Shown: one piece after another, positions 50,046-58,315 of the stretch | Layout of the letters: each line of letters opens with the position of its first letter | Position numbering within the stretch: position 1 is the stretch's first letter | DNA from: Rudaeicoccus suwonensis | GTDB taxonomy: Bacteria > Actinomycetota > Actinomycetes > Actinomycetales > Dermatophilaceae | DNA: 64,000 nt | NCBI RefSeq assembly: GCF_007829035.1 | Contig: NZ_VIVQ01000003.1 | Coordinates: forward strand, 186,001 to 250,000 | Direction of reading: 5' to 3' | Position numbers and translations under genes: made by a program | The notes under the pieces: model-generated | What the model was told of the DNA's origin: nothing | The model's input: the letters and a program-made list of their open reading frames with translations, nothing else | Databases searched by the model: none

Positions 50046-51464
50046 TCAGCCGACGGGTATGGCGGGGCGCGTCGCCATGATCAGCGCGTCGATCAACAGG
50101 AACGCCAACAGGGTGATACCCAGCTCCGACAGCAGCACGCCGACGCCGATAGCAGCGGCCGCCAACACCAGTTGCGCCCACAACGGCGCCTTGGCGAGGC
50201 CGCCCGCCGACGGCGGTCTGCCCATGCGACGGGCACCGCGCATCGGACGACGTCGCCACCACATGAGGTAGCCGAGCACGACCATGGCAGCGAAGCCCAG
50301 GCCAAGCGCGAAGAGAACGATCTGGTTGGCCAGTCCGAACAGCAGTCCCATGTGCGCGTTGACACCCCACGATGTCAGCTTCGCGGCCAACGGAAAGCTA
50401 GCCCAGTCGGAGTGTGACACCACGGCCATCGTGCTCGGGTCGATCGCGACCGAGTTGGCGGCGACCGGCCACTCGCGCCGGATCTCCCGCACCGTCCACG
50501 CCTGACCGGCCGAGCTGGGCAGGTCGATCTCGATCTGCGAGTTGTGGATGTTGGTCGCGCGGGCTTTGGCCAGCACCTCGTCGAAGACGTCGAGGTCGTC
50601 GCCATGACGTTGCGCGGATCCGTCGAAATCCGTTGTTGTTGTTGATGACCGGGTGGTGGTGGTCGTCGTGGTCAGTGATGGTGTCGACCAGTCCAGAGCC
50701 GACCGGATCTCGCTGACGTTGGCGCCCGCGTGCAGTGACCAGGTGATGCCGGTGGCAGAGAGGAAGAGCGCACCCAACAGCAGCCACACACCGGTCGCTG
50801 TGTGCCAGGAGTGCAGCCGCCGGTATGCCGATCCGCGGCGCGTCGGTGCGAGCAGCTCGCGTTTGGTGCGGGTGCGACGCAGTCGGGCGATCCACAGGCC
50901 GAGGCCGGCGAGCGCGATCACGCCGAGCCACGAGGCGGCGAGTTCGCTGTAGGCGCGCCCGACATCGCCGAGAAACAGCGTGCGGTGGAAGAAGTCGATC
51001 CAGGTGCTGATCGGCAGGGCGGTGGAGAACACTTTGAGGTCGCCGTGCGGCGCCGCAGTGACCGGATCGATCCACACCGACCGCACCTGACCGTCGAGCA
51101 GGCCGTGCTCGGAGAACATCACCTGGGTGGTGGCGCCGGTGTGCGCCGCGGGCTTGACCCCGAGCAGCACGTCACCGGGGTGGTGGCCTGCGATGTACCG
51201 CTGCGCCGAAGCGACCTGGGCGGACAGCGGCAGCGCGGGTCCGCGCGAGTCGGTGGTCACCTGGTGGTGGTAGACGAGATGGTCGACGGTCGGCGCCGCT
51301 GCGTATGCCGCGCCCGACAGCGCCGCCACGAGGATGAAGGGCCCGACGAAGATGCCGGCGTAGAAGTGCAGCCGTCGCAGCAGTTGCGGGAGCCATGCTC
51401 CGCCTGGCGGTCGTTGCGGCTCATTCGGTATGCCGGTGACGGCGGCATCCCGTGTCGTGGTCAT
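50046..51464 (-). CDS. PepSY-associated TM (PepSY_TM) membrane protein
   Basis: A 472-residue membrane protein with four helices (near residues 35-58, 180-202, 218-240 and 370-392) plus two more at the C-terminus. RRLHFYAGIFVGPFILVAALSGAAYA and RLHSWHTATGVWLLLGALFLSATGITW are the paired helices with histidines of the PepSY_TM family (PF03929), which occurs in iron or metal uptake and flavin-linked electron transfer systems. In the soluble part after the third helix there is a threonine-rich, low-complexity stretch (near 285-305), coded by short tandem triplets at about 50630-50690. ATG at 51464. It lies 79 bases downstream of the DUF5134 gene. Confidence 0.87.
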   Translation of the reverse strand: MTTTRDAAVTGIPNEPQRPPGGAWLPQLLRRLHFYAGIFVGPFILVAALSGAAYAAAPTVDHLVYHHQVTTDSRGPALPLSAQVASAQRYIAGHHPGDVLLGVKPAAHTGATTQVMFSEHGLLDGQVRSVWIDPVTAAPHGDLKVFSTALPISTWIDFFHRTLFLGDVGRAYSELAASWLGVIALAGLGLWIARLRRTRTKRELLAPTRRGSAYRRLHSWHTATGVWLLLGALFLSATGITWSLHAGANVSEIRSALDWSTPSLTTTTTTTRSSTTTTDFDGSAQRHGDDLDVFDEVLAKARATNIHNSQIEIDLPSSAGQAWTVREIRREWPVAANSVAIDPSTMAVVSHSDWASFPLAAKLTSWGVNAHMGLLFGLANQIVLFALGLGFAAMVVLGYLMWWRRRPMRGARRMGRPPSAGGLAKAPLWAQLVLAAAAIGVGVLLSELGITLLAFLLIDALIMATRPAIPVG

Positions 51465-51543
51465 CGGGGACTCATCTCGGGGTGACGGTGGGTGACGGGG
51501 TCGTGCGTTACGGGTGCGACTGATCGACGGCTCGCGGGGCCGA

Positions 51544-52170
51544 CTACCAGGTCGGCACGAAGGCCAGCGCCATACCGACGCTCATCAGGATAAGAAGCCC
51601 GGATTCGAATTGCGTTGTGCGCAGATGTCTTTCGGCGCTGCGTAGCCACCGCACGATCAGTGCACACGTGGCGATAGCGAAGACCACCACCAGCACCCAC
51701 GAGGTGACCGTCCAGCCGGTCGCCAGATGCATCGTCATGGTCGACGGCATCGGCTTGTCCGAGGTCATCCCGACCATGTCCATGCCCGAACCGGTGTGGG
51801 GCATGTCGCGCATGATCAGGCCCATGACGACCATCGCGGCCATCATCACGACGTGGTAGCCGAGCATCATCTGACGCTCGAGGCCGGTGCCGTGGTGGGC
51901 GTGCCCGCCGAATCGGTCACCGCCGGCCAGCAGCACCACGAAATACAGCGCGGCCAAACCGAAGACGATGATCTGCAGGGTCGGCGACGAGACCTTGGCA
52001 CCCCACGACCACGGCATCGACAGCATCGCCAAGCTCATCACCACGTGCAGCACGTCGCTGATGCCTGCGGGTGCATCGGTGCGCTGCCGTATGCCAAACA
52101 CGGCGTAGCCCACGGCCGTGCACGCGAAAAGCACTGTCAAGACGACAGCTTCGGGGGTGCTGTAGGACAC
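51544..52170 (-). CDS. DUF5134 membrane protein
   Basis: A 208-residue protein with six membrane helices. It is rich in histidine and methionine in the middle (GGHAHHGTG near residue 88 and MPHTGSGMDMVGM near 122). This matches the DUF5134 family of actinobacteria, of unknown function and often found near copper-related genes. Pairing with a PepSY_TM protein downstream suggests a shared role in metal or electron transfer at the membrane, but that is conjecture. It starts with a GTG at 52170, supported by the family beginning. Confidence 0.82.
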   Translation of the reverse strand: MSYSTPEAVVLTVLFACTAVGYAVFGIRQRTDAPAGISDVLHVVMSLAMLSMPWSWGAKVSSPTLQIIVFGLAALYFVVLLAGGDRFGGHAHHGTGLERQMMLGYHVVMMAAMVVMGLIMRDMPHTGSGMDMVGMTSDKPMPSTMTMHLATGWTVTSWVLVVVFAIATCALIVRWLRSAERHLRTTQFESGLLILMSVGMALAFVPTW

Positions 52171-52241
52171 CGGTCAACCCTTCGACACCGACTAGGACAA
52201 CGCGACTCTACAAGATGTAGAACGCGTTCGGCATCCGCGGG

Positions 52242-53201
52242 TCAGGAGCCCTTCGGGTGAAAGCGCGCGTCGAGGGAGTTCTGCGCGAGGGTCTGCAGCG
52301 TGGTGAGGTCGGTTCCGAGTTCGCGGTGGAGCGCGAGGTAGTTGTCGGCGAGGTAGCCGCCGAAATAGGCCGGGTCGTCGGAGTTGATGGTGGCGATGAC
52401 GCCGGCGTCGAGTAACTGGTGGAGCGGGTGATCCTTCAGTGTTGCAACGCATTTGAGCCGCACGTTCGACAGGGGGCAGACCGTCAGCGGCACCTTGTCG
52501 GTGGCGAGCCGTCGCAGCAGTGCAGGGTCTTCGACGGCCCGTATGCCGTGGTCGACTCGCTCGACGCCGAGCACGTCCAATGCTTCCCAGATGTATGCCG
52601 GTGGCCCTTCTTCGCCGGCGTGTGCGACGCGGTGCAGCCCGAGCGTGGCGGCTTCGGCGAAGACGTCCTTGAACTTGGTGGGTGGGTGGCCGACCTCGGC
52701 GGAGTCCAGGCCGACGCCGTCGACGATGTCGAGGTGGTCGCTCAGTGCTTCGAGGGTGGTCATCGCTTCGTCGGCGGGGCGGTCTCGTAGGAAGCAGGCG
52801 ATGAGCCGCACGTGGACGCCATGGCGGGTCGGGGCGGTGGTGATCGCGGCGGTGAGGCCGGCGATGACCTCAGCCAGGGGGATGCCGCGGCTGGTGTGGG
52901 CTTGCGGGTCGAAGAACATCTCGACGTGGGTGACGCCGTCGGCTGCGGCGCGGGCCAGGTAGGCGTTGGCGAGGTCCTCGAAGTCGGCGGCGTGTTGCAA
53001 CACCGCCATACAGTCGTAGTAGAGGTTGAGGAAGGACTGCAGGTCGGAGAAGTTGTAGGCACGAGAGAGTGCTGCGACGTCCGCGAACGGCAACTGCACG
53101 CCGTTGCGCCGGGCGAGCGCGAACACCAGGTCCGGCTCGAGCGTGCCTTCGATGTGCAGGTGCAACTCGGCCTTGGGTAACGCCCGGATGGTGTCGATCA
53201 C
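52242..53201 (-). CDS. Adenosine/adenine deaminase family hydrolase
   Basis: A 319-residue amidohydrolase. Zinc ligands: HLHIEGTL (HxH near residue 14-16), HAGEEGPP (histidine near 195), and NSDDPAYFGG (aspartates near 276). ALPKAELHLHIEGTLEPDLVFALARRNGVQLP and VEMFFDPQAHTSRGIPL are typical of the adenine deaminase (Aah1/ADE) branch and not of classical adenosine deaminase, so release of hypoxanthine from adenine is the more likely reaction. The GTG at 53201 begins the conserved sequence; the longer frame upstream lacks similarity. It serves purine salvage. The gene stands alone between the DUF5134 gene and the divergent Tad operon. Confidence 0.87.
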   Translation of the reverse strand: MIDTIRALPKAELHLHIEGTLEPDLVFALARRNGVQLPFADVAALSRAYNFSDLQSFLNLYYDCMAVLQHAADFEDLANAYLARAAADGVTHVEMFFDPQAHTSRGIPLAEVIAGLTAAITTAPTRHGVHVRLIACFLRDRPADEAMTTLEALSDHLDIVDGVGLDSAEVGHPPTKFKDVFAEAATLGLHRVAHAGEEGPPAYIWEALDVLGVERVDHGIRAVEDPALLRRLATDKVPLTVCPLSNVRLKCVATLKDHPLHQLLDAGVIATINSDDPAYFGGYLADNYLALHRELGTDLTTLQTLAQNSLDARFHPKGS

Positions 53202-53544
53202 GTTGTGGATCCGCCTCGCTCGTCGATGCTTTCGCTGACCGACGAGATTAGTGCTTCCCCAGGAGCCACTAACCAACGCAGTTGGTCGGCGATGACTGCC
53301 AGGCGGGTATGGCGCTGCCTGCGTCGGTCGAGGCGCTTTCCCGGCCAGGCGTCGACGGCTAGAACTGCGGTGATCCTTCAGGGGCTGGCTGGTCGCGCGA
53401 AGCGGCCCGTGCTGTGGATAACTCGGTCTGGCGGCTGCGCCACCGCGAATCTCGTAGTAGGTTCACTCCCCAACGGCATACAGGATGCAACCAACAATAT
53501 GTGGTAAAGCGACAGTGCGCGGCGGGGGGAGAGGGAAAAGAACC
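53202..53544. other. Intergenic region between the deaminase and the Tad operon
   Basis: About 340 bases without a supported gene. It has a short palindrome ACCAAC-GCA-GTTGGT (53272-53286) upstream of the deaminase gene. A consensus-like DnaA box TGTGGATAA occurs at 53412-53420, and an AT-richer stretch ending in CAATATGTGGTAAAGC lies just before the tadA ribosome binding site (GGGGGGAGAGGGA). The promoters of both flanking genes must lie here; none can be assigned with confidence. Confidence 0.5.
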
Positions 53545-54768
53545 ATGGACGGCGCCCAAGTGATCGAGGACGAAGTCCGCGAGCTGATCCGACGGAAGCG
53601 GCTGGACCCGGCGCGTGATCAGACAGTCCTCCAGACCCTCGTGCACGACGTCGTTCGCGACTACGAGGAACGCAGTCTGCATGGCGGTATGACGCCGTTG
53701 CCGGACCGCGACTCGGCCACTCAGCAGGTGCTGGACGCTGTTCTCGGATTCGGCCCGCTGCAGCCCTACCTTGACGATCCGACGATCGAAGAAATCTGGG
53801 TGAATGAGCCGCAGCGCGTGTTCATCGCTCGTCATGGCGTGGCCGAGCTCACCTCGACGATCCTGACCGACCAGCAGGTGCGCACCCTGGTCGAGCGCAT
53901 GCTGAAGCCGTCGGGTCGGCGCATCGACCTGTCTTCGCCGTTCGTCGACGCGACATTGCCGGACGGTAGTCGTTTGCATGTGGCGATTCCGGACGTCACG
54001 CGCAGTCAGTGGTACGTCAACATCCGCAAGTTCGTCGCTCGCGCGCACAGCCTCGACGACCTCGTGAGGATGGGTACTCTCACCCAACCTGCAGCCCGAT
54101 TCCTTTCAGCAGCAGTCGCTTCCGGGCTTAACATCGTGGTGGCAGGCGGAACTCAGGCCGGAAAAACCACGACTTTGAATTGTCTTGCGGCCGCAATTCC
54201 CTCGAACGAGCGCGTCGTCTCGTGCGAGGAGGTCTTCGAGATCCGGCTCAACCTACGCGACTGGGCGGCGCTGCAGTGCCGCCAGCCGAGCCTCGAAGGA
54301 ACCGGCGAGATTCCGTTGCGACGGCTGGTCAAAGAAGCGCTCCGGATGCGCCCCTCCCGCATCGTTGTCGGTGAAGTCCGCCAAGCCGAGAGCCTCGATC
54401 TGCTCATTGCGTTGAACTCCGGATTGCCGGGTATGGCGACACTGCATGCGAATTCGGCACGCGAGGCCATCGTCAAGATGTGCACCCTGCCGCTCCTCGC
54501 CGGGCCCAACGTCAGCTCGAACTTTGTGGTCCCGACTGTGGCGGCGTCAATCGATCTGGTCGTTCACATAGCCCTTGAGCGCGACGGATCCAGGCGCGTT
54601 CGCGAGATCGTCGCGGTGCCCGGCCGCACGGAGGGCGACGTCATCGAGTTGGCGGAGATCTTCGTCCAGAGAGGTGGCCGGTTGGTGCGTGGCAACGGAT
54701 TCCCCAGCCACGAGGAGCAATTCGAGCGAGCCGGTTTCAACGTCACAGAACTGCTGAGCGAGCGGTGA
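53545..54768 (+). CDS. tadA: Tad/Flp pilus ATPase TadA (CpaF)
   Basis: A 407-residue secretion ATPase of the TadA/CpaF group that powers assembly of Tad-type pili. An N-terminal helical domain is followed by the catalytic part: Walker A GGTQAGKTTTLN (near residue 210), Asp box SCEEVFEIRL, Walker B RIVVGEVRQAESLDLLIALNSG, and His box ATLHANSAREAI. The ATG at 53545 follows a purine-rich ribosome binding site. It overlaps tadB by four bases and begins a seven-gene operon in which every overlap or gap is short. The TadZ localisation gene that often precedes it is not present here. Confidence 0.94.
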   Translation: MDGAQVIEDEVRELIRRKRLDPARDQTVLQTLVHDVVRDYEERSLHGGMTPLPDRDSATQQVLDAVLGFGPLQPYLDDPTIEEIWVNEPQRVFIARHGVAELTSTILTDQQVRTLVERMLKPSGRRIDLSSPFVDATLPDGSRLHVAIPDVTRSQWYVNIRKFVARAHSLDDLVRMGTLTQPAARFLSAAVASGLNIVVAGGTQAGKTTTLNCLAAAIPSNERVVSCEEVFEIRLNLRDWAALQCRQPSLEGTGEIPLRRLVKEALRMRPSRIVVGEVRQAESLDLLIALNSGLPGMATLHANSAREAIVKMCTLPLLAGPNVSSNFVVPTVAASIDLVVHIALERDGSRRVREIVAVPGRTEGDVIELAEIFVQRGGRLVRGNGFPSHEEQFERAGFNVTELLSER

Positions 54769-55628
54769 GCGTCATCTTCCCGCTCATGTTCGGAGCAGGA
54801 CTCTTCTGTGTGTGGTGGTCCTGCTGGCCGCAGTCACCGAAGACCGGCAGCGCTGCTCGTCGTAGTCGAAGGGAGCAGCTCGACGACGTGATCGTGCAGT
54901 CCGGAATCAATGGTCTCACCTCCGGCAAGCTCATCTGGATTGCAGCAAGCACAGGAGTTTTCGCCTTCATCGTCGTCATGCTCATCACCGCCGTACCCGC
55001 GATTGCGCTGGCCATCGCTGGCTTCGCGGCATACAGCCCGTTCGCCGTCGTCAACAGCCGAGCCCGTCGCCGTCGCGCCGCCCTCCGCGAGGTGTGGCCT
55101 GACGTGGTCGATCACATTTCGTCCGCGGTGCGTGCTGGTCTGGCGCTGCCGGAGTCTCTCAGCCAGCTATCGGTGCGTGGGCCCGAAGAACTCCGGCCGG
55201 CCTTCGCCGAGTTCGCGCACGATTACCAAGGCAGCGGCCGGTTCCACGAATGTCTCGACGCCCTCAAGGTCCGCCTCGGTGACCCTGTCGCTGACCGGTT
55301 GATCGAGTCGCTGCGGATCGCCCGCGAGGTTGGCGGTACGGATCTGGGCAAGCTGTTGCGCACGCTGTCGACCTTTCTGCGTGACGACGCCCGCACCCGT
55401 GCCGAGCTGGAGGCACGACAGTCGTGGACGGTCAATGCCGCAAGGCTGGCGGTTGCTGCACCGTGGATCGTGCTGGCAATGCTCGCAACTCGCGGCGGGT
55501 CGCTGGCGGCGTACCGTGAACCGGCGGGTGTCATGGTGCTCGCCGTCGGCACCGCCATCACCTTCGTCGCCTACCAGGTCATGCGGCGCATCGGTCGCCT
55601 TCCTGTCGAAGAACGGGTGATGCGGTGA
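54765..55628 (+). CDS. tadB: Tad pilus membrane protein TadB
   Basis: A 287-residue membrane protein of the type II secretion F (T2SF) family, one of the two platform proteins with which TadA interacts. There are hydrophobic helices near residues 3-20, 45-82, 225-245 and 250-270. The cytoplasmic part includes DHISSAVRAGLALPESLSQLSVRGPEELRPAF, typical of the T2SF domain. The GTG at 54765 overlaps the tadA stop. It overlaps tadC by four bases. Confidence 0.92.
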   Translation: MSVIFPLMFGAGLFCVWWSCWPQSPKTGSAARRSRREQLDDVIVQSGINGLTSGKLIWIAASTGVFAFIVVMLITAVPAIALAIAGFAAYSPFAVVNSRARRRRAALREVWPDVVDHISSAVRAGLALPESLSQLSVRGPEELRPAFAEFAHDYQGSGRFHECLDALKVRLGDPVADRLIESLRIAREVGGTDLGKLLRTLSTFLRDDARTRAELEARQSWTVNAARLAVAAPWIVLAMLATRGGSLAAYREPAGVMVLAVGTAITFVAYQVMRRIGRLPVEERVMR

Positions 55629-56557
55629 CCTCGGCATACACCTGGTGGGGGGCGCTGTGCGGCGCTGGTCTCGGCGCGGGCGTGATTCTGATCTATCTCG
55701 GCTTGCCCCATCACCGCCGGCCCGATCTGGCAGCTCGCATCGAGCCCTATGTGCAGGATTCGCCCCGGCCTTCGCGGCTGCTCGCTCGATCCACCGATCG
55801 CCTCGACGTCAACCATGTGCTCAGTCCGGCTATGCATCGACTGGGCGCACTGGTCGACCACGTGCTCGGTGGTGCGACTTCTGTCCGAATGCGACTGGAG
55901 CGTGCCGGGCGCCCGCCAGACGTCGAGGGTTTCCGGGCGCAGCAGGCGTTGTGGGGAGTCGCCGCCGCATGTGCGGGCGCACTGTTCGCTGTGATGTCGT
56001 TCGTCGGTGGTCGGCACTCGGTCGTCCAAGCAGTGCTGGTGCTGGTGATCTCGTTCGCAGCTGGAGTCGTCGGCTGCGATCAGACGCTCACCCGAGCGGC
56101 GGATCGGCGTGAACAGCGCATCCTTGCCGAATTCCCTGCTGTCGCTGAGATGTTGGCGCTCGCGGTCACGGCCGGCGAGGGCGCGGCAGCTGCGCTCGAG
56201 CGGGTCACCGCTCTCTCCTCCGGCGAGCTGTCCAGCGAGCTCGGCCGGTGTCTCACCGATGCTCGTGCGGGTTCGACATTGCCCGAGGCGCTGCAAGGTC
56301 TGGCCGACCGCACCGGCGCTGCGAGTTTGACGCGATTTGTCGACGGCATCGTGATTGCGGTCGAGCGCGGCACACCGTTAGCCGATGTGATGCGCGCGCA
56401 GGCGCAGGACGCGCGCGATTCCAGCAAGCAGCAGCTCATGGAGCTCGGTGGTCGGCGGGAGTTGATGATGATGGTTCCGGTCGTCTTCCTGGTCCTGCCA
56501 GTCACCATCGTCTTCGCCATCTTTCCAGGACTCGGCGCACTCAACATGTCGTTCTGA
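55625..56557 (+). CDS. tadC: Tad pilus membrane protein TadC
   Basis: A 310-residue second T2SF-type platform protein. Helices lie near residues 5-25, 108-145 and 275-305. LAVTAGEGAAAALERVTALSSGELSSEL and QLMELGGRRELMMMVPVVFLVLPVTIVFAIFPGL are typical of the TadC family. The GTG at 55625 overlaps tadB by four bases. 62 bases separate it from the small membrane-protein gene. Together with TadA and TadB it completes the inner-membrane machine. Confidence 0.92.
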   Translation: MTSAYTWWGALCGAGLGAGVILIYLGLPHHRRPDLAARIEPYVQDSPRPSRLLARSTDRLDVNHVLSPAMHRLGALVDHVLGGATSVRMRLERAGRPPDVEGFRAQQALWGVAAACAGALFAVMSFVGGRHSVVQAVLVLVISFAAGVVGCDQTLTRAADRREQRILAEFPAVAEMLALAVTAGEGAAAALERVTALSSGELSSELGRCLTDARAGSTLPEALQGLADRTGAASLTRFVDGIVIAVERGTPLADVMRAQAQDARDSSKQQLMELGGRRELMMMVPVVFLVLPVTIVFAIFPGLGALNMSF

Positions 56558-56619
56558 AGCCCATCACCCCCGCCCCCGAAAACCGTTACAGAAGAACAAG
56601 AATCACCGTGGAGGAAGTC

Positions 56620-56850
56620 ATGATCACGATCGACAAACTGCAGGCCCGAGCGCTGCGAGCGCTGTATGCCGCCCGAGCCCGCGTTGCCGAGGCGCATCAG
56701 GAACGTGAGCGTGGTGATGTGCCTGGCTGGGTGCTCATCACGATCATGACGGCGGGGATGGTGACCGTGCTGTGGACCCTCGCACAGGACACACTGACCG
56801 GCATGTTCTCCGATGCGGTCGGCAAGGTCACGGGCGACGGAGCGGGCTGA
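56620..56850 (+). CDS. Small single-helix membrane protein in the Tad operon (pilin-like)
   Basis: A 76-residue protein. A charged N-terminal half (RARALRALYAARARVAEAHQERERGDVP) precedes a hydrophobic helix GWVLITIMTAGMVTVLWTLA, then a short polar tail. Flp pilins are of this size and plan, but the canonical glutamate at position +5 and the GxxxxEY peptidase site are missing. It could be an actinobacterial pilin variant or an accessory membrane factor. The ATG at 56620 has GAGGAAG at good spacing. It follows tadC and is directly before two TadE-like genes. Confidence 0.7.
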   Translation: MITIDKLQARALRALYAARARVAEAHQERERGDVPGWVLITIMTAGMVTVLWTLAQDTLTGMFSDAVGKVTGDGAG

Positions 56851-56852
56851 CC

Positions 56853-57269
56853 TTGCCGGTGGTCGGTGATGCTCGCGCGAACGATGAGCCGGGACGAGCC
56901 ACCGATACCGGCTCGGCGGTGGCTGAATTTGCAATGGTGGGAGCGCTCGTGGTGCTCTTCTTCCTTGCGGCGCTGCAACTCGGCTTCGCCTTGCACGTGC
57001 GAAACATGTTGATAGAGAACGCCGTTGAAGGTGCCCGGTATGGCGCCCGCGCCGACTCGACGCCTCAACTCGGGGCCGCGCGCACCAGAGAACTCATCAC
57101 CGCAAGCCTGACCGAGTCCTACGCACGAGACGTGTCGGCATCAGTGGTCACCGAGGGCGACGCCCAGGTCGTGCGCATCACGGTGCGTGCCCCATTGCCG
57201 ATCCTCGGCCCCTTCGGCCCGTCGCAGTCGCTGACGGTGTCGGGCCGTGCCTACGAGGAGGCGCAATGA
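56853..57269 (+). CDS. TadE-like pseudopilin
   Basis: A 138-residue protein with the TadE hallmark: a short N-terminal cytoplasmic part, then GSAVAEFAMVGALVVLFFLAALQLGFALHVRNMLIENAVEGARYGAR (near residues 24-70). The glutamate before the hydrophobic helix is present, as in minor pseudopilins processed by a prepilin peptidase. The start is uncertain: TTG at 56853 or GTG at 56859; no ATG is near. It overlaps the next TadE-like gene by four bases. It is likely a minor component of the pilus or secreted filament. Confidence 0.82.
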   Translation: MPVVGDARANDEPGRATDTGSAVAEFAMVGALVVLFFLAALQLGFALHVRNMLIENAVEGARYGARADSTPQLGAARTRELITASLTESYARDVSASVVTEGDAQVVRITVRAPLPILGPFGPSQSLTVSGRAYEEAQ

Positions 57270-57784
57270 GCCGGAGAGTGCTGCGGCATACAGCACGCGG
57301 AGTCCGTGAACTCGTCGGCCGGTCACCGATCGCCGCGCGGTGCCGCGCCCGGCTCGCATCGGCCGGTCGCGAGGACGGCAGCGCGATCGTCGAGTTCATC
57401 GTGGTGGGTGTCGCGCTGATCCTGCCGGTGTTCTACCTGGTCGTCACCCTCGCCCGGCTGCAGGCCGGCACGTATGCCGTCGCTGCCGCCGCACGTGAGT
57501 CGTCACGGATGTTCGTGACCGCGAGCAATGACTCCACTGCGACGGCGCGTTCGCAGGCAGCGGCGCGAATGGCGTTCGCGGATCAGGGTTTTGAGGGCGC
57601 GGGCACCGTGCAGGTGTTGTGCTCGAAGTCGCCATGTCTGACACCCGACGGCGTGATCGACACCGTCGCCGACCTGGATGTCGAGTTGCCGCTGATCCCC
57701 AGCTTCCTGCAAGGAGCCGTCCCCTCGGTCGTGCACCTGCACTCGCGGCACGCCGAAGTCGTCGACCGGTACCGCGCCCGATGA
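57266..57784 (+). CDS. TadE-like protein (second copy)
   Basis: A 172-residue protein with an arginine-rich cytoplasmic part (to residue 37). It is followed by EDGSAIVEFIVVGVALILPVFYLVVTLARLQAGTYAVAAAARESSR, again a TadE-type helix preceded by glutamate. It contains one cysteine pair in the external domain (VLCSKSPCL, near 111-118) that may form a disulfide. ATG at 57266 overlaps the previous gene (ATGA) and its own end overlaps the TadG-like gene (ATGA at 57781). It belongs to the same operon and presumably to the same filament. Confidence 0.85.
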   Translation: MSRRVLRHTARGVRELVGRSPIAARCRARLASAGREDGSAIVEFIVVGVALILPVFYLVVTLARLQAGTYAVAAAARESSRMFVTASNDSTATARSQAAARMAFADQGFEGAGTVQVLCSKSPCLTPDGVIDTVADLDVELPLIPSFLQGAVPSVVHLHSRHAEVVDRYRAR

Positions 57785-58296
57785 GCAGCCGACTGGTCAC
57801 CGGCGCGCTCGCGAAACTGCTTGCAGCACTGCGACAGCGCTGGCACGCGCACACGGCTGCGGGGGAGGAGGGGCGCGTCATACTGCTCATCGCCGGGCTC
57901 TTCGCCATCCTCGCCACATTGATCCTGGGCGGGGTCAACCTCACCGCGATCCAACTGGCCAAGGTGCATGTGCTCGACGCGGCGGATGCCGCAGCCGTCG
58001 ACGCCGCCGACTCGATCAACGAGGGCGGCATCTACAAGGGTGGACTCGGATCGACGCTCACCCTGTCCGACGACGGCGTGCAACGGACCGCCGCCGCGAG
58101 CCTTGGCCGACAGAAGGTGCCCGCCAATGTCACCGGTTGGGCGATCGGGTCCGGCACGGGCACCACCGACGGTCACACCGCCCAGGTGCGCGTCGATGCA
58201 GTCGTGCGCCCACCGATCCTGTCCGGTGTCCTGGCCACGATGTTCGGCGAGGTGCGGATCAGCGTGCAGTCGCGCGCCCGCGCCGATTTGAACTGA
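57781..58296 (+). CDS. TadG-like (putative Flp pilus-assembly) protein
   Basis: A 171-residue protein. [55 protein letters not shown] (near 28-82) matches the N-terminal TadG-like region, with one membrane helix followed by an alanine- and aspartate-rich helix. The rest is a small extracytoplasmic domain. It lacks the von Willebrand A domain of full-length TadG. It ends the Tad operon, 19 bases before prfB. Expected to be exposed or secreted with the pseudopilins. Confidence 0.8.
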   Translation: MSSRLVTGALAKLLAALRQRWHAHTAAGEEGRVILLIAGLFAILATLILGGVNLTAIQLAKVHVLDAADAAAVDAADSINEGGIYKGGLGSTLTLSDDGVQRTAAASLGRQKVPANVTGWAIGSGTGTTDGHTAQVRVDAVVRPPILSGVLATMFGEVRISVQSRARADLN

Positions 58297-58301
58297 TCGC
58301 C

Positions 58302-58307
58302 TAGGCT
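58302..58307 (+). promoter_or_regulatory. Putative -10 element of prfB
   Basis: TAGGCT ends eight bases before the GTG start at 58316 with no ribosome binding site between them, consistent with a leaderless transcript separate from the Tad operon. Confidence 0.4.
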
Positions 58308-58315
58308 GTTCGATC

